Shown here in pieces: positions 1-5,699 of a stretch of 10,685 nt of DNA. The first letter of the stretch is position 1. Every line of letters starts with the position of its first letter. The DNA lies in NCBI GenBank assembly GCA_002431805.1, contig DJEE01000066.1, positions 6,630 through 17,314 on the forward strand, written 5' to 3'. A program made the position numbers and the translations under genes. Source of the DNA: Eggerthellaceae bacterium UBA5906. Its GTDB lineage: Bacteria > Actinomycetota > Coriobacteriia > Coriobacteriales > Eggerthellaceae. The notes beneath the pieces are model-generated. The model did not search any database. It saw only the letters and a list, made by a program, of their open reading frames with translations, and was not told where the DNA came from.

Positions 1-26
1 AAGCCATTAAAATCCAAACGTATCGC

Positions 27-126
27 GTTTCCACCCCTTTGCGGGAGCTAGCGTGCCCGTTTCGCCCCTTTACGGGGCGCCGCCACGCTCGTTTTCGCCC
101 TTTTGCGGCTGCCGCCACGCTCGTTT
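27..126. repeat. Four-unit tandem repeat, 32-bp period, abutting the usp stop codon
   Basis: GTTT occurs at 27, 59, 91 and 123, exactly 32 bp apart, and each of the first three copies is followed by a C-rich run, a CTTT and a CGG. The last two units share a perfect 16-bp stretch (79-94 and 111-126), and the first two are degenerate. The unit at 59 contains a perfect hairpin, GCCCC-TTTAC-GGGGC (64-78). The last copy overlaps the TAA of the universal stress protein gene (125-127 on plus). There are no unique spacers between units. No T-run follows the hairpin on either strand, so a simple intrinsic terminator is not supported, although the location just downstream of a minus-strand gene would suit a transcript-end structure. 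Confidence 0.7.
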
Positions 127-982
127 ACACCTGTGGGACGATGACTGTGGGGATGGTTAGGTTCAAAAGCACGCTGTGGGTTACGCTGCCGAACAGGGTG
201 CGACCGAGGGCGTTGCGAGAGTTGGTACCCATGACCAGCAGGTTGCTGTTGCGACTTGTTTCCACCAGCACGCGAGAAGGCGACGCGCCCTCAAGAGAAC
301 GGCCTTCCACTTGCAAGTTAGGATGCTCGGACTGCAGGCGCGCCACCTGGGCATCAAGCTCGCGCTGACGTTGTTCGCCAACCGGTCCCAAGCCGCCGCC
401 CATGGCCTGCGCGGAACGCTCCAACCACGCGGGAATGCCCCACGCGCTTACCAGTTCAAGCTTCTGATTGCGAATGAGCGCCTCTTTCGCGCCGAACTCG
501 ATGGCGCCGGCGCTCACCCGTTCATCGGGCCCGACGCCCACGACGATGCCCTTGCCGTGGTTGGCTGCATCCCAGTCGGCCGGCACGATAACGGTGGGCA
601 CCTTCGTGGAAACCGAAACGCGCAAACCCTTTGCACCGCCGATGGTCTCGCCAATGGTGTGGCCATGATGGCTGCCCAGCACAATCATGTCGTGCTCGTC
701 GGCGGCATCCACCAGCGCGTCAACAATGTCGCCCACAAGCACCTGCGCGGTAATCGAGATGCCCGGGTATTCGCTTGCCGCCGCGGCGCGCTTCGCCGCC
801 AACGCACGGCGCACGGTTGCGCACACGGTTTCAACGTCAACGCCTGCTTTGTTGGCTATGGCCTGGTCAACAACGGCAAGCATCGTGATAGAAGCGTTAT
901 CGCGGCGCGCACGGCGAACAGCCCAGTCAAGCGCGCGGCGCCCGCGTTCGCTGCCATCGATGCCAACAAGAATGGAAGTCAT
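125..982 (-). CDS. Universal stress protein, tandem UspA domains
   Basis: The 285-residue protein contains two Usp folds in tandem. Domain 1 spans about residues 1-135 (start MTSILVGIDGSERGRRALDW, ending KVPTVIVPA). Domain 2 spans about 144-285 (start GKGIVVGVGPDERV, ending LTIPTVIVPQV). Usp proteins are cytoplasmic alpha/beta proteins, often ATP-binding, linked to stress, stationary-phase or hypoxic survival. Family ATP-binding domains carry G-x2-G-x9-G(S/T). Domain 2 has a near match (G252, Ser255 in place of the second Gly, then G265-S266), while domain 1 is more degenerate around G103, so nucleotide binding is uncertain. The ATG at 980-982 is preceded on the minus strand by AGGAG with 8-nt spacing, which supports this start. 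It lies downstream of the PiT unit in the same direction, but a 167-bp gap suggests its own promoter. The family call is firm; the specific role is unknown. Confidence 0.93.
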   Translation of the reverse strand: MTSILVGIDGSERGRRALDWAVRRARRDNASITMLAVVDQAIANKAGVDVETVCATVRRALAAKRAAAASEYPGISITAQVLVGDIVDALVDAADEHDMIVLGSHHGHTIGETIGGAKGLRVSVSTKVPTVIVPADWDAANHGKGIVVGVGPDERVSAGAIEFGAKEALIRNQKLELVSAWGIPAWLERSAQAMGGGLGPVGEQRQRELDAQVARLQSEHPNLQVEGRSLEGASPSRVLVETSRNSNLLVMGTNSRNALGRTLFGSVTHSVLLNLTIPTVIVPQV

Positions 983-1115
983 AGGTTCAGCTCCTATTAA
1001 AAGAGAACGGGTGAGGAAGGAACGAGCCGACGCAGACGCACGCCGGCCCGAACAGCTTGGTCAGCAACTTCGAAGGCGGTTATCTAGCAAAGCATCGAAG
1101 CACTTGGGTGATTTT

Positions 1116-1137
1116 GGGATACCGTATTCTGCATCCC
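1116..1137. other. Small stem-loop between the PiT unit and usp
   Basis: On the minus strand GGGATGC (1137-1131) can pair with GTATCCC (1122-1116) through 7 base pairs including one G-U, closing an 8-nt loop. It sits just after the stop codon of the 76-residue membrane protein. No T-run follows, so it is at most a weak transcript-end or processing structure. The rest of the 983-1149 gap shows the AGGAG ribosome site of usp and no convincing -35/-10 pair. Confidence 0.3.
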
Positions 1138-1149
1138 CGGTTGTAAGAC

Positions 1150-1380
1150 TTAGTGGAATAACGGAATCATCAGCCACAACGCAAACAGAACGATAGCAAC
1201 GCATGCGGTAAAGCACAGCACCGACACCACACGATGCAGCAGATGCGCGTTGCCTTGCGCGTCCACGCGGCCGTCTGCCCACAGGCGCAATCCCGATGCA
1301 TACAGCACGCTAATGGTGCTTGCAACGCACACGGCAACTACCAGCACGGTAACGAACGAGGTGATTTCAGTTGCAATCAT
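1150..1380 (-). CDS. Small two-helix membrane protein linked to PiT
   Basis: I do not recognise this 76-residue protein by name. It has two clear hydrophobic segments, about residues 6-28 and 50-73. They are separated by a short polar stretch, about 31-48, containing RLWADGRVDAQG and a His pair. Two cysteines (C56, C60) lie in the second helix. The ATG (1378-1380) follows the stop of the phosphate permease by only 12 nt, and that gap contains a GGAGAG ribosome site, so it is almost certainly co-transcribed and translated with the permease. A plausible inference is an accessory or modulatory subunit of the transporter, but nothing in the sequence proves interaction. It is too short and lacks motifs for an enzyme. 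Confidence 0.8.
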   Translation of the reverse strand: MIATEITSFVTVLVVAVCVASTISVLYASGLRLWADGRVDAQGNAHLLHRVVSVLCFTACVAIVLFALWLMIPLFH

Positions 1381-1392
1381 GTTGAGCTCTCC

Positions 1393-2556
1393 TTACGCAG
1401 CCTGAGCGGTCGCAGTGGCGGACACGGCAGCGTTAACCTTAACTTCCTTGCCGTCGTTGACGTTGTTGCTGTTCACAGGGTTACGCTTCGACAGGCGGAA
1501 GATGATAAGCGCCACGCAGGCGGCGATGGCCACAGTAGCCGCAGTACCCCACACACCCGTCTTCGCCAGCGCACAGGCAAGCGCGCCCACAACACCGGCC
1601 GCCGGGAAGGTAACAAGCCACGCAACCAGCATGCGCGCAGCAACGCCCCAGTTCACGGGGTTGCCCTTCTTGCCCAGGCCCGTGCCGATAATGGAGCCGG
1701 AGCACACCTGCGTGGTGGAAAGCGCAAAGCCCAGGTGCGAAGAAACCAAGATGGTGGTGGCGCTGGCAGCCTCGGCGGCAAAACCCTGCGGCGTGCTGAT
1801 TTCAGTGAGGCCCTTGCCCAGCGTGCGGATAACGCGCCAACCGCCCATGTACGTGCCGGCTGCAATGGCCAGGCCGCAAATGGCAACAACCCACAGCTCG
1901 GGGCCGGTGCCGGAAGGCTGCAGGCCCACAGCCACCAGCGTCAGCGTGATGATGCCCATGGTCTTCTGCGCGTCGTTAGTGCCGTGCGAAAGCGCAACCA
2001 GGCATGCCGTGATGGTTTGGCCGTGACGGAAGCCGTTTTCAACCTCGGATTCGTTCATGCGGCGCACAACGGCAAATATGAGTTTTACCGCGCAGAACGC
2101 CGCCAAGCCGGCAACCACCGGCGACACAAGCGCCGGGATAAGAATCTTCGTGAGCACGGCGGCGAAGTTCACGCCCTCAACGCCCGCACCGATGATAACG
2201 GCGCCCACCAAGCCGCCGAACAGCGCATGGGAACTCGACGACGGAAGGCCCACCAGCCAGGTAATAAGGTTCCAGGTAATGGCGCCAATCAAGCCCGCCA
2301 AAATGAACTCAGGGGCAATAGTAACAACCTGCTCGTTAATAAGGCCACCGGAAATGGTCTTTGCCACCTCGGTGGATAGGAAAGCGCCCACAAGATTAAG
2401 CGTGCCTGCAGCAATGACGGCGGTTTTAGGCTTCAGCGCGCCTGTTGCAATGGACGTGGCCATGGCGTTGGCCGTGTCGTGGAAACCGTTCGTGAAATCG
2501 AACGTCAAGGCGGTGACAATCACCAGGCCAACGATTACCAGCGTTGCCGGATCCAT
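1393..2556 (-). CDS. pit: PiT-family inorganic phosphate permease
   Basis: The 387-residue protein belongs to the PHO4/PiT family of low-affinity, cation- or proton-coupled (metal-)phosphate symporters of the cytoplasmic membrane. It has about ten hydrophobic segments and both inverted-repeat signatures: NGFHDTANAMATSIATGAL near residues 23-41 and LSHGTNDAQKTMG near 189-201. A polar intracellular loop lies around 165-180, and a hydrophilic Asn/Ala-rich tail follows residue 356. The frame stays open 60 codons further upstream. The ATG at 2554-2556 is chosen because it is preceded by GAGGAG with 11-nt spacing and because the hydrophobic N-terminus starts here as in the family; the upstream extension is polar and Cys/Arg/His-rich. 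It is the first gene of a unit with the 76-residue membrane protein. No PhoU-like (DUF47) partner, common beside PiT genes elsewhere, is visible here. Confidence 0.95.
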   Translation of the reverse strand: MDPATLVIVGLVIVTALTFDFTNGFHDTANAMATSIATGALKPKTAVIAAGTLNLVGAFLSTEVAKTISGGLINEQVVTIAPEFILAGLIGAITWNLITWLVGLPSSSSHALFGGLVGAVIIGAGVEGVNFAAVLTKILIPALVSPVVAGLAAFCAVKLIFAVVRRMNESEVENGFRHGQTITACLVALSHGTNDAQKTMGIITLTLVAVGLQPSGTGPELWVVAICGLAIAAGTYMGGWRVIRTLGKGLTEISTPQGFAAEAASATTILVSSHLGFALSTTQVCSGSIIGTGLGKKGNPVNWGVAARMLVAWLVTFPAAGVVGALACALAKTGVWGTAATVAIAACVALIIFRLSKRNPVNSNNVNDGKEVKVNAAVSATATAQAA

Positions 2557-3094
2557 GTGCTTTTGTTCTCCTCTCGAGAGTTCGGTGCGCTGGCAACATG
2601 ACTCCGTATGCGCAAGCCATCTGCAAAGGCTTGCAAGCGCAATCGACGAATCATAGCGGTATACGAGCGCAGCACGCCCCACAGCGTGCATGGCAAAAGT
2701 GTACGGAGCGTTTGTAAAGCGAATGTAAGACCGCATTCAGGGGCGAGTAATGCTTTTGCGAATATAGCTACACAGAATTAAGGAGATAAAAGAGCGAGCA
2801 TTGAAGGGCAACCGTGAACATACCCCGTTCAAATTACGATGCCGCGAAACATAACCGACAGCGCAACGACCCTCTTTTCTAGTAAGCGCCAACGAAAGCA
2901 CCATTAACCGAACACTGTTGAAATTGAACGTGTTGATTCTTGAATTGAACTTGTTTTGAACCTGACAGATGATACACTGCAGTTAAATTGAACGTATGAA
3001 CCTGTTGTTCAGTTCAATTCTGCTAGTTCATTTCGGTATTTTGAACCAATTGAACTAGTGAACCAACAATGAACTTTGAACTTTTGGAGCCGCT
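2557..3094. promoter_or_regulatory. Divergent AT-rich intergenic region between pit and the XRE-aminotransferase gene
   Basis: This 538-bp stretch contains no convincing gene. The pit side holds its ribosome site (2568-2573) and, on the minus strand, a TATGAT hexamer at 2650-2655 that lacks a good -35 partner. The other half becomes markedly AT-rich (20 of 60 bases are G or C in 2941-3000). It carries 15 of the TGAAC/GTTCA half-sites annotated separately, plus a candidate plus-strand promoter near 2951-2978. An AAGGAG at 2780-2785 resembles a ribosome site, but no sensible reading frame follows it. Confidence 0.7.
2951..2978 (+). promoter_or_regulatory. Candidate promoter of the XRE-aminotransferase gene
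   Basis: TTGTTT (2951-2956) is followed after 16 nt by TACACT (2973-2978), with TG one base upstream of the -10 (extended -10 form TGATACACT). A transcript starting near 2985 would have a leader of about 110 nt. The hexamers are only partial matches to the sigma-70 consensus. Half-sites at 2946 and 2957 flank or overlap the -35, and others at 2989 and 2997 sit at the expected start of transcription, which would suit repression. Confidence 0.4.
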
Positions 3095-4690
3095 ATGGAT
3101 CAAAACACGTTTGCAGACCGCTTAAAACAAGCCATGGATGCTGCCGGCATGAAGCAGGCCGACTTGATTCATGCCGCGGCGCAAGATGGTCATAAACTTT
3201 GGAAAAGCCAGGTCAGCCAATATGTTAGCGGGAAAACCATCCCCCGTCAGGATGTCTTTGAACTCCTTGCAAAGCTTTTGAACGTTTCACCTGCCTGGCT
3301 TGAAGGCAAAGATGGGCGTCAAGCTATTGAACATCAGCTTGATTCCCGTGAACTCCATTCTTCACCAGTGTCCTCCGTTAGCGCGGCGGCCGAATCAAAA
3401 AATGAACCAGAAGTTCAACGACATTCTGAACAAGTTCAATTTTCCGAATCAGATGAACAAGGGGGCACTCCCATGCGTCAGTTCAAAAAGTCTTCGAAAC
3501 TCGACAACGTTTTGTACGATGTGCGCGGCCCGGTTGTAGACGAAGCTGCACGCATGGAAGCGCACGGCACGCGCATCCTGAAACTGAACATCGGCAACCC
3601 TGCTCCTTTCGGATTCCGCACACCTGACGAAGTGGTGCAAGATATGCGCCTGCAGCTGCCCGATTGCGAAGGCTATAGCGACTCGAAAGGTCTGTTCAGC
3701 GCGCGCAAAGCCATCATGCAGTACTCGCAAATCAAGGGCCTGCCCAACGTTGACATGGACAGCATCTACACCGGCAACGGCGTAAGCGAGCTTATCAACC
3801 TGTGCATGCAAGCGCTGCTTGATAACGGCGATGAGATTCTTATCCCCAGCCCCGACTACCCGCTGTGGACAGCCTGCGCCACACTTGCCGGCGGCACGCC
3901 GGTGCACTACGTGTGCGACGAGCAAGCCGAATGGTACCCCGACATTGACGACATCGAGCGCAAAATCACGCCGCGCACGAAAGCCATCGTCATCATCAAC
4001 CCGAACAATCCCACCGGTGCCCTGTACCCGCGCGAGGTGCTGCAGCAAATCGTCGATGTGGCGCGCAAGCATCAGCTGATGATCTTCTCCGACGAAATTT
4101 ACGATCGCCTGGTTATGGACGACCTCGAGCACGTTTCCATTGCCAGCATGGCCCCTGACTTGTTCTGCATCACGTTCTCCGGTTTGTCGAAGTCGCATAT
4201 GATTGCCGGATATCGTATTGGCTGGATGGTGCTGTCGGGCAACAAGAACTGCGCCGAGGATTTTATTTTGGGCCTGAACATGCTGTCGAACATGCGCCTG
4301 TGCTCGAACGTCCCCGCGCAGTCCATTGTGCAAACGGCACTGTGGGGCCATCAAAGCGTGCGCAACTATGTGGTGCCGGGCGGGCGCGTATACGAGCAGC
4401 GCGAATACGTTTACAACGCGCTGAACAGCATCCCCGGCATCACGGCAGTGAAGCCGAAGGCGGCGTTTTACATCTTCCCGAAAATCGATACGAAGAAGTT
4501 CAACATCACCAACGACGAGCAGTTTGCGCTTGATTTGCTGCACGAAAAGAAGATTTTGCTGGTACCCGGCAAAGGCTTCAACTGGGGCGAGCCCGACCAC
4601 TTCCGCGTGGTATACCTGCCACGCATAGAGGTGCTGTCCGAAGCAATGACGAACCTGGAAGACTTCCTCTCGCATTACCGCCAAGCGTAA
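3095..4690 (+). CDS. XRE helix-turn-helix fused to AlaA-type alanine aminotransferase
   Basis: The 531-residue protein has three parts. Residues 1-75 form an XRE-type HTH (QADLIHAAAQ, then WKSQVSQYVSGKTIP as turn and recognition helix). Residues 76-126 are a polar Ser/Glu/Gln linker. Residues 127-531 are a full class I fold-type I PLP enzyme closely resembling E. coli AlaA (glutamate-pyruvate transaminase) over its whole length. Visible catalytic features are NPNNPTG (302-308), D333 and Y336 in SDEIYD, the Schiff-base lysine K366 in FSGLSKS, and the carboxylate-binding R504 in DHFRVV, so it should be active. It would make alanine from pyruvate with glutamate as amino donor. The same architecture is known as a 'bifunctional HTH-domain containing protein/aminotransferase' family. 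The ATG at 3095 has GGAG at 5-nt spacing. The upstream DNA and linker codons are AT-richer than the enzyme part. Autoregulation through the TGAAC array is likely but inferred. Confidence 0.93.
   Translation: MDQNTFADRLKQAMDAAGMKQADLIHAAAQDGHKLWKSQVSQYVSGKTIPRQDVFELLAKLLNVSPAWLEGKDGRQAIEHQLDSRELHSSPVSSVSAAAESKNEPEVQRHSEQVQFSESDEQGGTPMRQFKKSSKLDNVLYDVRGPVVDEAARMEAHGTRILKLNIGNPAPFGFRTPDEVVQDMRLQLPDCEGYSDSKGLFSARKAIMQYSQIKGLPNVDMDSIYTGNGVSELINLCMQALLDNGDEILIPSPDYPLWTACATLAGGTPVHYVCDEQAEWYPDIDDIERKITPRTKAIVIINPNNPTGALYPREVLQQIVDVARKHQLMIFSDEIYDRLVMDDLEHVSIASMAPDLFCITFSGLSKSHMIAGYRIGWMVLSGNKNCAEDFILGLNMLSNMRLCSNVPAQSIVQTALWGHQSVRNYVVPGGRVYEQREYVYNALNSIPGITAVKPKAAFYIFPKIDTKKFNITNDEQFALDLLHEKKILLVPGKGFNWGEPDHFRVVYLPRIEVLSEAMTNLEDFLSHYRQA
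3459..3475 (+). promoter_or_regulatory. Internal ribosome site and ATG at the aminotransferase domain border
   Basis: AAGGGGG (3459-3465) lies 7 nt before an in-frame ATG (3473-3475, codon 127). This is a better spaced Shine-Dalgarno than that of the annotated start. Translation from here would give a 405-residue protein beginning MRQFKKSSKLDNV, which is where free-standing AlaA enzymes begin. It may be a relic of the fusion event or an active second start giving an HTH-free enzyme. Confidence 0.5.
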
Positions 4691-4741
4691 TTAGCAAGAT
4701 TTCGGTGCGTACTCGTTGTATTGCAATTACGCGCTTGACGG

Positions 4742-4845
4742 CGTGAACAGGGGACGTAGCAAGTGTTCACGATTAACCTTGCGAAAAGAAAGGGATTCCG
4801 TGAACTTTGCTACGTCCCCTGTTCACGGAATCCCTTTTCGCGCAA
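4742..4845. repeat. Nested inverted repeats able to form kissing hairpins
   Basis: Two inverted 29-30-bp copies of one element occur at 4742-4771 and 4799-4827. Each is bounded by CGTGAAC and GTTCACG, so each can fold on its own. The loops (4749-4764 and 4806-4820) are complementary over 14 nt. Together, 4743-4762 and 4807-4826 form a perfect 20-bp inverted repeat. The right copy is also embedded in a 17-bp perfect stem (4789-4805 with 4821-4837), with further partial pairing of TTGCG (4779-4783) and CGCAA (4841-4845). The arms are therefore in A-B-A'-B' order, giving mutually exclusive or pseudoknotted folds. It sits between the converging aminotransferase and response-regulator genes. No T-run follows, so it is not a standard intrinsic terminator. 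A REP-like or small mobile palindromic element is a reasonable alternative. Confidence 0.75.
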
Positions 4846-4899
4846 CTTCCACAAGCAACCACCCGTTTTGCACGATAGCGCAAAAACACAGCTTTCAAT

Positions 4900-5697
4900 C
4901 TATCGCCTGTGCTGCAGGCTCCCTGCCGTCATTTCTGCCCATGAATATTGGGACATGTATTCACCTCGGTACAGGTTCACGGCAGCAGGGTCACCTTCCA
5001 GGAATCGGTAATAGTCGCACTGCACGCTGTCGGGCGCAATGGCAATCTCATCGCGTCCGCGCACAATAACGTTTTCCGCGCCGGCATCCGAAAGCGCGGA
5101 GCGCAAATCACTGATAAGGTTGCGTACCTGCGTGCGACGAGATGGCGTGCGCACGCCATCCTCCCACAGCACCGCCATAAGCTCGCCGATGGTACAGCGC
5201 GAACCGCGCCTATCAACAAGATATGCCAGCAATTCCTTCGTTTTGCTGCGCTTGAACTTCACCGGATTGCCGTCAACGAACACATCGAAGTTGCCGAAGC
5301 AACGAACCTCAAGCTGCCCCTCAGCTGCGCGAGGCAGCTTAACCGGATGTCGCAAGTTATCAAGCGCCCGGCGAACGTCCTCTTCTTTCACTGGCTTGAG
5401 CAAATAACCGCTTGCATACAGCTTATGAGCATCCAGCGCATACTCTTCATAGGCGGTTACGAACACAATGTTGATGGTGGGGTTTGCATCTTTCATACGC
5501 CGAGCAAGTTCAATACCCGACATATCCGGCATCTCAATATCCAAAAATGCCACGTCAACCGCATGTTCGCGCACGTACTCAAGCGCCGCGCCAGCGTTGC
5601 GCACACCTTCGCACGCACCCTGCGGGTCGATGGTGCGCACAATGCGCACAACCGCGCTTACCGCTAATTGCTTATCATCTACTACCAGCGTGTTCAT
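4900..5697 (-). CDS. Response regulator: REC plus SARP-like winged helix
   Basis: The 265-residue protein starts with a CheY-like receiver (residues 1-118). It shows acidic D7/D8, the phospho-acceptor D53 in FLDIEMPD, T81 and the conserved K101-P102. From about 129 a winged-helix domain of the OmpR/SARP type follows (LEVRCFGNFDVFVDGNPV, then KRSKTKELLAYLVDRRG, then the recognition region SRRTQVRNLISDLRSAL). A short tail (about 226-265) looks like the beginning of a BTAD domain, far shorter than the usual BTAD. This matches the REC-wHTH-BTAD 'SAPR' class rather than the LytTR class. The ATG at 5695-5697 lies 2 nt after the kinase stop, with AGGAG at 7-nt spacing inside the kinase end, so the pair is translationally linked. 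It is the likely DNA-binding output of that kinase; targets are unknown. Confidence 0.9.
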   Translation of the reverse strand: MNTLVVDDKQLAVSAVVRIVRTIDPQGACEGVRNAGAALEYVREHAVDVAFLDIEMPDMSGIELARRMKDANPTINIVFVTAYEEYALDAHKLYASGYLLKPVKEEDVRRALDNLRHPVKLPRAAEGQLEVRCFGNFDVFVDGNPVKFKRSKTKELLAYLVDRRGSRCTIGELMAVLWEDGVRTPSRRTQVRNLISDLRSALSDAGAENVIVRGRDEIAIAPDSVQCDYYRFLEGDPAAVNLYRGEYMSQYSWAEMTAGSLQHRR

Positions 5698-5699
5698 GC

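Larger units (their letters stand above)
2815..3486. repeat. TGAAC/GTTCA half-site array, 25 copies, probable operator cluster
   Basis: TGAAC starts at 2815, 2925, 2946, 2957, 2989, 2997, 3042, 3051, 3059, 3070, 3077, 3259, 3279, 3328, 3349, 3403, 3427 and 3454. GTTCA starts at 2827, 3007, 3012, 3026, 3413, 3434 and 3481. Equal base use would give about one or two in this length. Some pairs form inverted repeats: TGAAC-N7-GTTCA at 2815-2831, TGAAC-N2-GTTCA at 3427-3438, and an outer TTGAAC/GTTCAA pair at 2988-3017. The array covers the promoter and leader of the XRE-aminotransferase gene and continues inside its HTH and linker codons, ending at the start of the aminotransferase domain, after which the frequency falls to near chance. 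The obvious candidate ligand is the XRE domain encoded here (inference). Confidence 0.75.

Noticed and set aside
27..126. Possible CRISPR-like array (regular 32-bp spacing)
   Set aside because: The units are contiguous with no unique spacers, the repeats are imperfect, and no cas gene is nearby.
1234..2379. Long plus-strand open frame opposite the phosphate permease
   Set aside because: It lacks any recognisable motif, is His/Arg/Asn-rich as expected of a codon shadow, and lies wholly opposite a clear PiT gene and its partner.
2557..2736. N-terminal extension of the phosphate permease by 60 codons
   Set aside because: The extension is polar and not like the family, whereas the ATG at 2556 has a strong GAGGAG site and begins the first membrane segment.
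2780..2855. AAGGAG followed by a possible short peptide (TTG start near 2801)
   Set aside because: The frame is only about 17 codons, uses TTG at poor spacing, and shows no features.
3449..4684. Long minus-strand open frame opposite the aminotransferase
   Set aside because: It is antisense to a well-supported enzyme gene, with no ribosome site and a composition typical of a shadow frame.
4742..4845. Ordinary rho-independent terminator for the converging genes
   Set aside because: The stems are long, but neither strand has a T-run directly after them, and the A-B-A'-B' layout exceeds what a terminator needs.
4866..4885. TTTTGC/GCAAAA 6-bp hairpin downstream of the response regulator
   Set aside because: It is short, AT-rich and without a T-tract in the needed direction; chance is a sufficient explanation.
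4716..5069. Plus-strand open frame across the nested repeats
   Set aside because: It runs through palindromic DNA and antisense to the response regulator, with no ribosome site or domain.
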